From Phocoena phocoena (lineage: Eukaryota; Chordata; Mammalia; Artiodactyla; Phocoenidae), in NCBI RefSeq assembly GCF_963924675.1, contig NC_089239.1, positions 35,363,818 to 35,427,817 on the forward strand: a stretch of DNA of 64,000 bases, given 5' to 3'. Shown here piece after piece: positions 1-11,335 of this stretch. The notes beneath the pieces were generated by a model. The model was not told the DNA's origin. It saw only the letters and a program-made list of their open reading frames with translations, and ran no database searches. The position numbers and the translations under genes were made by a program. Every line of letters starts with the position of its first letter. Within the stretch, counting starts at the first letter, position 1.

Positions 1-760
1 TTCGCTGGTGGAGCCATCTGGTCCTGGACTTTTGTTTGGTGGAACATTTTAAATTACAGTTTCAATTTCATTACTTGTGATAGGTCTGTTTATATTTTCT
101 AATTCTTCCCGGTTCAGTCTTGGAAAATTGTACCTTTCTAAGAATTTGTCCATTTCTTCATGGTTGTCCATTTTACTGGCATATAGTTGTTTGTAGTAGT
201 CTCTTATAATCCTTTGTATTTCTGCAGTGTCAGGTGTGATTTCTCCTTTTTCATTTCTAATTTTACTGATTTGGTCCTCTCTCTTTTTTTCTTGATGAAT
301 CTGCCTAAAGGTTTATCAGTTTTGTTTATCTTCTCAAAGAACCAACTTCTAGTTTTATTGATCTTTGCTATTGTTTTCTTCATTTCTATTTCATTTATTT
401 CTGCTCTGATCTTTATAATTCTTTCCTTCTACTGACTTTGTGTTTTCTTTGTTCTTCTTTCTCTACTTGCTTTAGGTGTAAGGTTAGATTGTTTATTTGA
501 GATTTTTCTTATTTCTTGAAGTGAGATTGAATTGCTATAAACGTCCCTCTTAGAACAGCTTTTGCTGCATCCCATAGGTTTTGGGCATCGTGTTTTCATT
601 GTCATTTGTTTCTATGTATTTTTTGATTTCTTCAGTGTTTTCTTGGTTATTTAGTAGTGCACTGTTTAGCCTCCATGTATTTGTGTTTTTTACAGTTTTT
701 TTTTTCCTGTAATTGATTTCCAGTCTCATAGTGTTTTGCTCAGAAAAGATGCCTTTAAAT
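1..760 (-). mobile_element. L1 copy A: antisense LINE-1 ORF2 fragment, cut by window start
   Basis: The minus strand reads as L1 ORF2 from the end of the endonuclease domain into the start of the reverse-transcriptase domain. The degraded [11 protein letters not shown] segment lies at the very left edge, and the lysine-rich linker lies around 190-430. The same order of blocks is seen in copies D and E of this window, so the assignment rests on direct comparison. The plus-strand frame at 187-435 is only the antisense shadow. The L1 sequence stops near 760 in the region upstream of the endonuclease SDH site, which is a 5' truncation. The 3' half lies before the window, so no target-site duplication can be read. 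Many in-frame stops make it non-coding. Confidence 0.9.
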
Positions 761-1013
761 AAAACTAAAATTAGAGTAGTTTCTTCTTATGATACATAGG
801 CATGTGTAACTAAGGGCTGAAGTCTATGTATTTTCAGTTGAGTATCTTTTTCTCTATAATTAATTTCTACTATTTAACACCTTATGCCTTAAAAAGGGAG
901 ACTCTTTTGCTACTAATGAGCAAGAATATTGTGTACCTTAAAAACAAGTTAAAATTCAAGAGATAGCAATTTGCCATACCTTTTTTTAAACTGTATACGT
1001 TCACATCTTAAAA

Positions 1014-1201
1014 TTGCATTTCTCAGAGTGTGTCCAACGGTCAGCTGAATTAGAGCATCTAGGTAAGGTAGTTGAAAATACATGTTTCCAGGCTCCTCTG
1101 CAGACCTGCTGAATCGGAATCCCCTTAGTGATGCACATACTCTCCGTTTTCAAATGAATAGTGCTCTTTGTTCCCATATATCATAAAGTTTGAGAATCAC
1201 A
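1014..1201 (+). mobile_element. MER5A-like hAT-Charlie DNA transposon fossil
   Basis: The segment begins with a degraded 'ttctcagagtgtg' terminal motif and has the internal 'gacctgctgaatc' block. It ends 'aagtttgagaatcac', matching in order the landmarks of the short non-autonomous MER5A family, including its inverted termini. It is heavily diverged and the 8-bp target duplication cannot be recognised. The family assignment is from memory of the consensus. Confidence 0.75.
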
Positions 1202-4200
1202 TGCTAAAGTTCGTTTTAGAAAGACAGATTTGGTTTTATATATTTATTTTTCTAGCACTTACACGCTTCCCATACTATATTTTTCTAGTGTTTCAATTCT
1301 TTTATATTTTTTGTTCTTTAAATATTCTTTAGTACTACTTCATATGAAATAGTGTTCTTAAATGTTATTTAAAGCAATAATAATATACTCCTGACATTTC
1401 CTCTGTCCATTTATTTTGTATATACAGAAAATGTAGCATAAAACTGATTTGGGGACTTCTTTAGAGAGCAAAAAAAATTCTATCAATTAGGTTTATGTGC
1501 CACTCACCATAGAAAACATTAAAAAATTGACATCTGTGAAAAGAAGGCCCCTTGAATGTTAGTGGCAGACTATCTGAGTTGATCAACTGTTGAAATCTAA
1601 GGTTCCAAATCAACTCAAAGAGGATTGTTATAAATAAAGTAACCTTGACTTTCAGTGCATTAAAATGTAGTGACATATGTGGATTTTTTCTTCATTTTTC
1701 ATGTCTAAACATGTTTACTAATCTCTATTTATAATGTTTTTTTCTGAGTTGGAGACTGTTGATTACAAGCAACATTAAGAGAATATGATCTGCTGATAAC
1801 ATTTATAAAAATCTGTCAATAAATAAAAAGCCTAGTCAAATGTAATAATTTAAAAATTACAAAAATAATCAAATAATAGCTAAGAAGCTTGGTAAGATCA
1901 TCTGTTATCTTCTAGAATAGAAGGACAATGGGAATGAATTTTAAATATTATTTTTCTTTTTACTATCCATAAAAGTCAAGACAGCAACAAGCTAGTTTTA
2001 CCCCCTTTCAATGGTCATATTATACTTTGACTTCATTGATTTCTATTTTATCCTAAGCCTCTAATTCTCCATCAGTCTGTTTAATCCATTCTCATTTTAT
2101 TTTTATAGCAAGTTTTTTGATCAGTGTGACTTAATTGCATAACTAACCAATTCCCCATATATGAATTTAATAACAATCTCTAAAGCTTAATATTTGCACC
2201 ACATCATAAATATTTCTCTGCAACTCCCTTTTGGCTAATCCATTTACTATTTAATGCTCGGTGGTAGCAAATCACATGCACGTAGCAGGTGTTCTCTGAC
2301 TGAGCATTTCATAGCTGGGTCAATTAGTTTAAGGTATTAAGAGATCACCTGAGCACTATCACAGTTGCTTTATGATAGACCTAGTCCAGACATCTCCAAG
2401 GTGAGTTCCATGGCATGGTATTAAGCATGCTTCACATTCTCTTTTTTGAGGAAATGTTAACATTAAAATTGTTCATACTGATGTTATTGATCACTAATGT
2501 ATCGTAGACAATATGATGGGTGGACACAGAATACCACTTGCATTTTCTAAATGAGCCTCCATGGAATCAGAATTCAGAAGGAAGCTCATGAATGAACCAC
2601 TGAGGATAGAAAGGAGGGAGGGACGCAACTCTAATTTTACTTAGTCTGCATCCCCAGGGTGTTATGTTACAAACAGATTCCATCTTCCCTAAGTTCCTTT
2701 GACTAAAAGCTTCTCTTCACTTTCAGGGACTATGTTAGATGAACGCATTATGATATCCCCTGCTGTATTAGCTAAGCTTTTCCTTCAGTAGCACAATTTA
2801 TTTTTATCTTAAAATTAGTAGCAGCTTTATGACTTTTGACAACTTCATATCACCTTCAAACTCTCATCATTGCACTCACCTTTAGATACAAAATGTTCAA
2901 ATTCAAACTATATTCTCTTTTGAAATACCAATTAAATCTAGAGGTGATATTAAATCTAAGGTAAAAGTGAAAGTAGAAAACACCTGAGCTTTACTTAATA
3001 ATGTTATCATCCATCTCCATGCCTGGGGACAAACTTATGGTTGGGACATAGTCCTAACAAGTTTCTTCTAATATGTTCATAACTTATTTCCCTTGAATGG
3101 GGTCCAAGATTGTCCCTGTCATATAGTAATGTCTGTATCATTGAATCTTGTCAGGATGGGGCTCCAGTACACTAAGAACTTGAGTCTCATCATTTAGGCA
3201 TATTTTTAGCTTTCATTACATTTGGTGCTATATCTGTAGAATGAAGGAAGTGATTTTTTTTTTAATTATAGTGTTTAGCACTTGAATACCAAATGGAAAT
3301 ATGCCACAGAAGAAAACCCCAGATCAAGTGACCATTGTTACTAGTGATTTCATATAAGCGCCTCAAAATAATTATACTTTTCCAACTCATAAAACTTGGT
3401 GTAAAGAATACAGGTTATCTAAACGATAGGAGTTGCAGAAGTAGTTGGAAAATCATGACCATCTTCCAAGATGCTCTTCGGGGTAAGTGGAATCTTCTCA
3501 GGAACCACTTCCCAGATCAATCCAGCCTGTCCATAAAAACACATTTAAACTGCCCTCTGTGAGCCTGCTGCTGACATTTGTACTCTTACATTATGTATGA
3601 GTCTTTGCTTGTTGCATAGACAAACTGCATGGTGTTCCATTAGTGATTTTCCATTTCATGCTAAGCTTTGCAATTTATTAGTGTTATTTAGGCTAATGTG
3701 CTATTATTTTGCATATTTTATATCATTTGTTACTCATGCAATGTGATACTTAAGTATTGGGGATCAATGAGTCTTCTACATGGTTTGTAAATTTGTATGA
3801 TTAAGGAGTAAATCAATTAAATACATTACTACATTTAATTTGCTTTGAGAGTTGTTTTCTAAGAAAGTTATCCTATCCTTTTCTTTTCAAAACTTAGGAC
3901 TATTTTTTGGTAGCAGAATTTTAAAATATTTTAACACAAGTATTTGAATGGCTGCGTTGAAGCTATACAGTAATAAAATATAATTTGCATTTGAATTAGG
4001 AAATGCTAGTGATGAGAGTGAGACAATTTGGTCCAAATTTTGCTATTAACCAGGAAAGCCATAGAGCACATATACTTTACTTTTATATTTTTATATTTAC
4101 TTATCACTCTAGTGCTTGTTTTAAATGTTGGAATGTAAAACCTGCTCGATAAATTTCTATATTCTTTAGACTACAATATCAGTGGATGGTGAAGGAAATA

Positions 4201-5340
4201 TAGATCATATACTACCTGTTATATATACATATACATATATAGGTATTAATTGATATAGAAATGAAAACAGTGTTTTACCATAAATTCAAGTGTTTGAGCA
4301 ACGTCCCTTTCTAGCACACTTACGTTGCCATCCTTCTCTATCAAGTGCGTGGGTCGGTACCTAGATCTAGTTATAGAATCTGTACCTGCTTTGGTCTCAG
4401 CACCAAATGGGGTAACACCTGCCTGGATTCATGCATTTACTAATACTCTATCCCTAAAAATAGGACTTGCGTCAGCAAGAAATTTCATTAGTTCCACATT
4501 AATGATAAGCCATTCCCTGAGTTTACTGCAGAGATACATTCATCATTCCTACAGATTTCATTCAGTGTTCTTGATCCATAATCACACTAGAAGGGCAGAC
4601 CTGCTTCACTCAGGGAAGGACTATTGAGTGGCCAGAGCCTCTTGGTCTGTCCTACTGGCATATTGTACCTTTCTTCAGTTCCTTGCTTACAAACTTTCAG
4701 AGTCTGCTTATTCCTGTTCATAGTAAGGCTTTCTGTCATTTCTGGAAAATCCTTATAAACTCTCTACCTTACATGCACGCTCTCTTTCACCACTGTGTTT
4801 TTCATTTTTTGGCATTTAACATCATTTTTCTATATTATTTTTTACTACATTTCAATTTATCTTTCCTGTTTTTACTGTTTCCCTGACTCTGTGGTTTTCT
4901 ATAGGTAATTTTAACATGTCAGAACTATTTATTGTTCAAAATTCCTGAGTTGCTTGGAGTTTCTCTATAAAGAATTTTTAAAAAGCATATATCCAATTTT
5001 TTTTTAAATTTTTAAATGCCCTCAACTTTTTTTTTGAATCTAGCTTTGGGAAATTATAGAATATGGCTAACAATTTGAACTTCTCTGAGGGAATGCTGCA
5101 GAGAAAACTTCTAGATTGTTTAATAGCAGATATCTTTGTAGGACTGTCTCCAGGGAAGATTATTGTAAAATAAATTTAATTTTCCCATTGATTCAACTTA
5201 AAGATTTATAAGGAATTTCCTTTGAATTATTTTGGTCCAATTTTTTGAAGAGTACCAATAACAGCAGGACCATTTTGCCGGGGCTTGCACTTTTTCAGTT
5301 AATTTTTTTCTTTTTATTCCAGAGTAACGTTTCTTATTCT
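1202..5340. other. Unique AT-rich DNA, no gene seen
   Basis: No repeat family, splice-bounded coding segment or RNA gene is recognised in this 4.1 kb. Open frames of up to 100 codons (for example plus strand 4325-4627) have no recognisable domain and fit chance in AT-rich DNA. A short run of TA/CA alternation occurs at about 4207-4243. Confidence 0.5.
4207..4243. repeat. Short (TATACA)n-like microsatellite
   Basis: Alternating TATATACATA units run for about 35 bases. It is low-complexity sequence with no associated element. Confidence 0.7.
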
Positions 5341-5480
5341 TTAGTGTTCATTCATTCATTCTCTGAACAAATATTTATTGACTGACCACTGTGTGTTAGA
5401 TTCAGACTAGACTCTGGGGACATGACGAGGAGAAACCCCAGAGAGAGAAACCTCTCTCTGACCCTGAGCTTGGAGGCCAG
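5341..5480 (-). repeat. L2-like ancient repeat tail
   Basis: The sequence opens with tandem 'attc' units, then 'aacaaatatttattgac' and a 'ccactgtgtgttaga' block. That is the antisense appearance of the 3' end of ancient mammalian L2 elements. The remainder is too diverged for the right end to be placed. Confidence 0.5.
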
Positions 5481-5844
5481 AAATCTGTTTATAATAACCA
5501 CCACGGGTGACTCTGATCCTTATGGAAATGAACCACGAATTAACAAACAATATGATAGGGTACAAATGCATGTAAATATAGAACTGGTCAGATATGCGAT
5601 GAATGAATGAATCCTTTAAAGAACCGTCACTATATGCACCAAAATGACAGCTAAAATGAAACTTGTTTTGTTCACAGCAGCAATAGGAGCTGCCCTCCCC
5701 TCCCCTAGGTCCTGCGTCCCAAGGTGCAGCCACAGTGGGGTTGGCAGTGTCCTTGCTGTCCTGCGGTGAGACAGGGCTGCTTTCAGAGCACCAGCAGCTG
5801 GAAGCTTAGTGTCTACATCAGGAGACAATTCATGGCTCCAGAGT

Positions 5845-5890
5845 TTCCATATGGATACATTTTAGATATGAAAATCCTATCCATATGGAA
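5845..5890. repeat. Perfect 13-bp inverted repeat, hairpin-forming
   Basis: Arms at 5845-5857 and 5878-5890 are exact reverse complements (TTCCATATGGATA). The 20-nt spacer contains a further ATTTT/AAAAT pairing, so the stem can extend by 5 bp past a small internal loop. Each arm also contains the palindrome CCATATGG. No transposon family is recognised around it. Confidence 0.75.
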
Positions 5891-6261
5891 GGCATTATAA
5901 CAGAAAATACAAGCGAATTAGTAATTTCCCAGCTTTACATGCCTAAACCTTTAGCATTAAGGTAATTTTCCCTGGTTAAATTTAGAAAAAAAGTAAACCT
6001 GCCTTGTTATTGAAGCTCAGTATCTCCTTTTAAGCAAAAATAGACATTGCGCCGTAATCAAATGAAAGGTTAAGGGATAATTTAAGTAGGTATTATTTGC
6101 ATTAGTTTCTCTTCAATCTGTCCCCAACTCGACCCTGCTTGTGGCCATTATGTGACCCACATTTTTGTTAAGAAAAAGCTAAATCTACTTAGTAACCAAA
6201 ATCTTTGCATTTACTTATCTTTCCCCCTCTTTATTGGTTGAATTAATTCATTAGTGTCGAT
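5891..6261. other. Unique DNA, nothing recognised
   Basis: AT-rich single-copy-looking sequence between the inverted repeat and the AT tandem block. No coding or RNA feature is supported. Confidence 0.4.
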
Positions 6262-6328
6262 TATGTATTATGTATTAATATATTATGTATATTAATATTA
6301 ATATATTAAGATATGTATTAATATATTA
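6262..6328. repeat. Imperfect tandem AT repeat
   Basis: Units resembling 'tatgtattaatat' repeat about five times, ending exactly at the TA dinucleotide where the Tigger element starts. A TA-rich tract is a natural target for TA-targeting mariner/Tc1-type elements. Confidence 0.7.
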
Positions 6329-6680
6329 CAGGCAGACCTCAGAGATATTACAGGTTCAATTCCAGACCACCACAATAAAGCAAATATCCCCCAAAAAACG
6401 AGTCACACGAATTTTTTGGTTTCCCAGTGCATATAAAAGTTATATTTACACTATACTGTAGTCTATTAAGTGTGCAATCATATTATGTCTAAAAAAAACA
6501 ATGTACATACCTTAATTAAAAATACTTCATCACTGAAAAGTGCTAACCATCATCTGAGCCTTCAGTGGGTCTTAATCTTTTTGCAGTAGTAAAACCTCAA
6601 AGATCACAGATCACCATAACAATATAATAATAGTGAAAAAGTTTGAAATATTGTAAGAATCACCAAAATGTGACACAGAG

Positions 6681-6891
6681 GGCTTCCCTGGTGGCGCAGT
6701 GGTTGAGAGTTCGCCTGCCGATGCAGGGGATGCGGGTTCGTGCCCCGGTCCGGGGGGATCCCACGTGCCGCGGAGCGGCTGGGCCCCGTGGGCCATGGCT
6801 GCTGGGCCGGCGCGTCCGGAGCCTGTGCTCCGCAACGGGAGAGGCCACGGCGATGAGGGGCCCGCGTACCACAAAAAAAAAAAAAAAAAAA
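6681..6891 (+). mobile_element. CHR SINE S1 (tRNA-Glu-derived, cetacean type)
   Basis: Full-length copy: tRNA-related head with A and B boxes, GC-rich body and A tail of about 19 bases. It is flanked by a perfect 11-bp target-site duplication GTGACACAGAG (6670-6680 and 6892-6902). It lies inside the Tigger element, so it is younger than that insertion. Many CpGs are still intact, which suggests a recent subfamily. Open frames running through it (for example 6643-6942) are artefacts. Confidence 0.95.
6692..6745 (+). promoter_or_regulatory. RNA polymerase III internal promoter (A and B boxes) of SINE S1
   Basis: The A box 'tggcgcagtgg' is at 6692-6702 and the B box 'ggttcgtgccc' at 6735-6745, with spacing close to that of a tRNA gene. 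The boxes match the consensus well (the B box has GT where GGTTCRANNCC has RA). This is a SINE promoter, not a functional tRNA: the acceptor and anticodon structures are not maintained. Confidence 0.75.
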
Positions 6892-7160
6892 GTGACACAG
6901 AGACACGAAGAGCAAATGCTGTTGGAAAAATGGCGCCAGTAGACTTGCTGGATGCAGGGTTGCCACAAACCTTCAATTTGTGTAAAACACAGTACCTGTG
7001 AAGTATAATAAAGAGAGTTGAAATAAAACGCAGCATGCCTATACATGTGTAGAAGAGAAATATGTAAACAAGATGTATATATATTTATAGATACACTGAC
7101 TATATAACATATATATTAACAAGCTAAGTATTTTTGCTAGATATACTGATATATGCTAAT

Positions 7161-7250
7161 ATATATACACACACTGTGTGTGTGTGTGTGTGTATATATA
7201 TATACACATACATACATATATGTATATATATATATGTATGTATATATATG
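7161..7250. repeat. Compound (TG)n/(TA)n/(ATGT)n microsatellite
   Basis: TATA/CACA runs lead into (TG)10, then TATATA and ATGT units for about 90 bases. Plus- and minus-strand frames here encode only simple Ile/Tyr/His/Thr runs and are not genes. Confidence 0.9.
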
Positions 7251-10174
7251 CAAAGCATGGCTTCCAAGACCTTGAATAACACAGGGAGCCCTGAAGGTCT
7301 TGGATACAAGAATGTCAGTAGAGAGTACGGGCCACTGCTAGGGACTGTATGAGCTGATGAGACAATTCCAGGAGTACGACTACAGATTCTCTATAGCCAA
7401 CTGATTTGAAGGTATAGAACACCCAAACATCTATTTGTGTGAGCTCCAGATGGATAAGCAGAAAATAACCATTTGGCACTAAAATGTACAGTTCACTCAA
7501 AAACTGTGTGACCAAGCATTCACATTTCAGCTACAGTAAGGGGAGGTCTTCTAGATAATTAAATCAGCACTAAGACGATCATGAGAAAAAAGGTTAATAT
7601 TTGACTAAATATTAGTCATAACCTAATTATGACTAATATTAATTATGACTAATTATGACTAAATTATGACATTATTCTCCTAATTCATGAATGGAAAAGA
7701 AACCAGTATAATTGAAAGAGCTAATAAGTCAGTCTCTCGTTTTAGAAGATGAAAACACAATGCCTATCTTGAGAAAGACGAGAGCTCACAGGCATCTCAG
7801 TTGGACTATTAATTTCTTTTGTAAAATTTGAGAACATAACCAATCAAAGTGTGTAAATGCTTTCACAAAATTTTATTGTTGCCCAACTGAAACATTTTCA
7901 GTGGTGATGAGCAAAGTCATGTCTCTCTATTGTTGTCACAATAGTTGTCTTTAAAAAAAAAAATCTCTAGAGAAAATGATTAATTAGATTTCAATTATGC
8001 TGCAGGAAAAAATGTACTTTACATACACACTAAAAAGCATTATAGTGTTTCTTTAATGTGTTTAAAAATTCAAAAATGTTTTTAAAAGCCACTTAAAAAG
8101 TCAAAGCAAAAGCAAGCTAATGGAATATGGTGTCATCCTTCAAGTTGATGTCTGTTAGGTTTACCCAGGTCCTTTTGTGTGACATTACACAGACATTGTC
8201 GGAATTCTTCTGAATTATCTTTGAAAATTCTGAAATACCCATTATGATCTGTTGAAAGACACAAAGATAATCTCTGTAAATTTTGCCATGACTTGCAGGA
8301 ACACTGAAATAAATGTTACTCCTCTTGAAGAGGAAGGTAGATTGGCAAGGCATAGCTGCCGGTTTGGGTTTGTCTGCATATTGAAATTAAAACTACCTGT
8401 CCCTGTCTCCCTCTATCACTTCGTTAATGAAGTATATGCATTCCCAAGTTCCACTCACCTTCTCCTTCCCACGTTTCCCCAGTGTGTTAATGTGGTTTTT
8501 CTGCCTGTATGACCTCTTTTCATGTTTATTTTTATTTTACTTTTTTCCACTCCCCTCTTAGTCCTAATTCTCATTTTGTCTTGCTTCTCAGTAACCCTTT
8601 CCTCGTTTCAGTAAAAATTACAAATACGTTTCTAACAGCTTTAACTGTACTTTGTTAGTCAATATGGCTTAACAAGAGAAAACTTTTTAACAGCACAGAC
8701 TAAATCGTCTTACATGCTTTTGATAGAAACTTGATACATTTTTGCATCAAATGTGTCTAGAAATAAATTTTGATATTTACTTTTTTCAAGTGACATTTAA
8801 AATATTTTTAAATGGCATTTGTTAGAAAAGCTACATAGGAAGCTTGTATTTCTCAAATGTTTTCAAAGTTTAACAGAAATCCATGTTTCTATAGTTTAGT
8901 AATACTTGTTATATTAAGAAATTTAAAAAAATTATAATGCTTACAAATCTGTAAATCATGTTACTGTTACATTTTTTACATATTATTTGCATGAATACAT
9001 ATATTCTCCTTAACTTTTTAAATAGGTAAGTTCCAGCTGCTTTTGTGAAATGCGTTATATGTTCTACATCTTAAATTTTAATATCAAAATATTCAAAATA
9101 CAACAGGTGAAATATTTTTCTTGGAAAATTTTCCATTATCCTAAAAAAATGCTTTTTTAAAAAATCTGTTTAAGAATAGCCCAGGTTACCTTTCTTTTAA
9201 ATCATTTTTGAGTATATTAAGTATATTGCCTGTTATTTTCAATTTTTTCTTTCACTCCGTTCCACACATCCAAAATCGTTTCGTTTCCAAACTACATTGC
9301 CACTGGAAGTAAAGCAGTTTCATCTCAAACGGCCTGGTTAGCTGCTGCAGGAGAGAACAGACAGGATGAACCCTAAGTTAGAACCAGTATTAGGAGTAGG
9401 GCAAGCTGCATTTTCAATCCCAGGTTATTCTGTTGCAGCTGATCCATGGACCACTGAGGTGATCTTAGACCCCTCAAAGAGATGTAGGTGAGACGCAAGT
9501 GTGAGCTTCCCTCCCTACCTCAAGGGCGCCCTTAGTTCCACTCTCCTCTCAAAAGGTACTTCCTTTTACAAACTACCATAATATGACATTCAAATTCCAA
9601 TTCGGGAAAACCCACCTACTAGCCAGAGAGTCTAACTCACGTTAGCATTCATGTTCTACACCCTCCCAGCACCCAGCAGTGCAACCCGTAGAACACAATC
9701 AGCCATAGTGGTCATGTCCCAAAGTCCAAGTTATCCCATCTGGAAATACGCCTTGACACCATGGGTTGGATGACTTCATTAGCCCCAGGTGAGTTTTAGC
9801 ACAACGAGTATAACAAAACAATTTAGAACAGGTTTTGTCATTTCAGAAGTCCTGTCTTCCACTCTGTAGGACAGATCCAACCCTCTCATTTTTCCTGGTA
9901 TTCTAACAAGAGAAATTAAATCACACATACACACACCACTCAAGGACAAACAATAATTTTCAAAGATAACAAATCCATATTAAGGGAAAGAAATATGTAT
10001 CTGGCTAAACAAGATGTATTTAGAAAGACATCCGTGTGCAGTGCAGGTTCCTGCCACTCTCATCATCTTCCAAATTCTAAACCTTGCTTGTAAGTGTCAA
10101 TACGTGACGTACAGTGTCCATCAGGGGGCTTTTTAAGCCACAAGACAGTGTGTCCCTTGACGAACACCTACATA
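7251..10174. other. Unique AT-rich DNA with one hairpin locus, no gene seen
   Basis: No exon, transposon or RNA gene is recognised in 2.9 kb. The frame 8252-8512 (86 codons) has no domain I can name. The hairpin/tandem block at 7608-7671 is listed separately. Confidence 0.45.
7608..7671. repeat. 14-bp perfect inverted repeat followed by 10-bp tandem repeats
   Basis: AATATTAGTCATAA (7608-7621) and its exact reverse complement (7627-7640) are separated by five bases. The right arm runs into tandem copies of 'aattatgact' (7641-7650, 7651-7660) and a degenerate third. All copies share the TATGACTAA core, so the block may have grown by slippage from one hairpin arm. Confidence 0.8.
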
Positions 10175-10319
10175 CAGTTGGCCCGCATATCCGCGAACTC
10201 AGCATGGGAGATTCAACCAACCGCAGTACTCCACCATTTTCTATAAGGGACTTGAACATCCACAGAGTTTGCTATGCGCAGGAGTCCTGGAGCCAATACC
10301 CTGAGGATACAGAGGGATG
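10175..10319. mobile_element. Short Tigger-family (TA-targeted) derivative
   Basis: The left terminus 'cagttggcccgcatatccg' follows TA (10173-10174). The right part contains 'aagggacttgaacatcc', 'gagtcctggagccaat' and 'ggatacagaggga', ending at a TA. These are the terminal blocks of a Tigger3/4-type element with almost all internal sequence missing. The right terminus is blurred because it overlaps a 22-bp palindrome (10309-10330). Confidence 0.75.
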
Positions 10320-10330
10320 TATCCCTCTGT

Positions 10331-10700
10331 CCATGACGAAAGCCTGGGCCAAAGATTTAAAACGACCTCTGAGGCCACTAGCCTTTCTGTTGAGTAGACT
10401 ACCAAACTCAGAACCACAGTTTTAATTACCTAGGGCACTCCTTTCCCATGGAACCAAGAGAAACAGTGAACCTCAAAGAATTAAAAGAAGCAAGAGCCCA
10501 CAGTCAGTCCTCCAGACCTTATAAGAGGGGGTCTTAGCAAACGGGAATGCTGAGTGAAGGCTGGAGATAAGTCAGGTGACGAAGCAGTCCATGTTATGTG
10601 GTAGAAGGAGTGGAGAACTTAAGATCAAAGTTCTAACTTATTTTAATTCAACCATTTATTCACAGACATTTATAATTGCTTACCTCCTAAGTGCTAAGTG
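10331..10700. other. Unique DNA, nothing recognised
   Basis: No repeat family or gene is recognised between the Tigger derivative and the MIR remnant. Confidence 0.4.
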
Positions 10701-10709
10701 CTAGGTTGA

Positions 10710-10830
10710 GTTTCTAACTCCACTCCTTGACTCTGGGACCTGGCGTAAATGACTTAAGCTTTCAGAGATTCACTTTTCTCATTTGTACAATCAGAAAACA
10801 AAACCTGGTCTTCTTGTTTGTTATGTGGGG
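10710..10830 (+). repeat. MIR SINE remnant
   Basis: Core blocks 'gactctgggacctggcg', 'gacttaagctttcagag' and 'ctcatttgtacaatcag' follow the order of the MIR core (Asp/Leu-rich head lost, 'cctcatctgtaaaatg' block present). Divergence is high, as expected for this ancient family. Confidence 0.65.
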
Positions 10831-10994
10831 TTTTATGGCAAGGTTCTAGAGAGATATTTGTGGAAGTATTTGTAACACGTAGCATTTCTTCAGAAAATAA
10901 ATCTGTTATTCTATGGTGATGTTCCAGTAAGTCTTTTTGCTCTTAAAAAAGTTAATGTCAACATTAGAAGAAAACAGTTCAAGCATGGAGTATA

Positions 10995-11335
10995 TAATTT
11001 AGCACTTCATGTACACCAGGCAAGCTTTACAAATATCATAGCATCTCATTTATTTTTAACAAAAACAATATGAAGTTGCTACTGTAATCATCACCCCTGT
11101 TTTACAGGTGACAGACGGAAAATAAGAAACAGCTTAAAAGTAATGAGGCTGGGCATAGTGGTGATGGTTGAAGAACATTGCAAATGCGCTGAATGCTACT
11201 AAACTATACACCTAAAAATGGCCAACACAGTAAATTTTATATTAGGTATATTTTACCACAATAAAAAGAAAGAAATAATAAGGTAATGAAGCCAGGAACC
11301 CAGGCCAGGCAGTATACAAATACAGCACATGTCGA
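10995..11335 (-). repeat. MIR remnant split by an L1 tail
   Basis: Antisense MIR landmarks are visible on the left: a truncated 'caggcaag...ctttacaaat' block and 'cctgttttacaggtgacag'. The continuation 'aagccaggaacccaggcc' lies on the right. They are separated by an inserted L1 3' end (11149-11280) with a target-site duplication. Confidence 0.65.
11149..11280 (+). mobile_element. Severely 5'-truncated old L1 (3' end only) inside MIR
   Basis: About 130 bp matching the 3' terminus of L1MA/MB-type elements: 'gtgatggttgaagaacatt', 'aaactatacacctaaaaat', then 'taccacaataaaaag'. The flanks carry an imperfect 11-bp direct repeat (11138-11148 aagtaatgagg, 11281-11291 aggtaatgaag, 9 of 11 identical), consistent with an old target-primed insertion. 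Confidence 0.75.

Larger units (their letters stand above)
6329..7041. mobile_element. Tigger1-type DNA transposon, internally deleted, with nested SINE
   Basis: The left terminus 'caggcagacctcagagata' is preceded by TA (6327-6328). The right end reads '...gcatgccta' followed by TA (7042-7043), giving the TA target duplication and inverted termini expected of the Tigger (pogo/Tc1-mariner) group. The interior keeps the recognisable 'cacacgaattttttggtt' block on the left and 'ggaaaaatggcgcc' block on the right, both characteristic of Tigger1. The central transposase region (about 2 kb in an autonomous copy, from family knowledge) is absent, so this is a non-autonomous deletion derivative. A CHR SINE was later inserted at 6681-6891. 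Without the SINE and one 11-bp duplicate it is about 490 bp. Confidence 0.88.

Noticed and set aside
5847..5888. Paired SRF CArG boxes
   Set aside because: CCATATGG has only four A/T bases between CC and GG, so it is not a CArG box. It was kept only as an inverted repeat.
6681..6755. Possible tRNA-Glu gene
   Set aside because: A and B boxes are present, but the sequence is the head of a CHR SINE with target-site duplication and A tail. The tRNA fold is not preserved.
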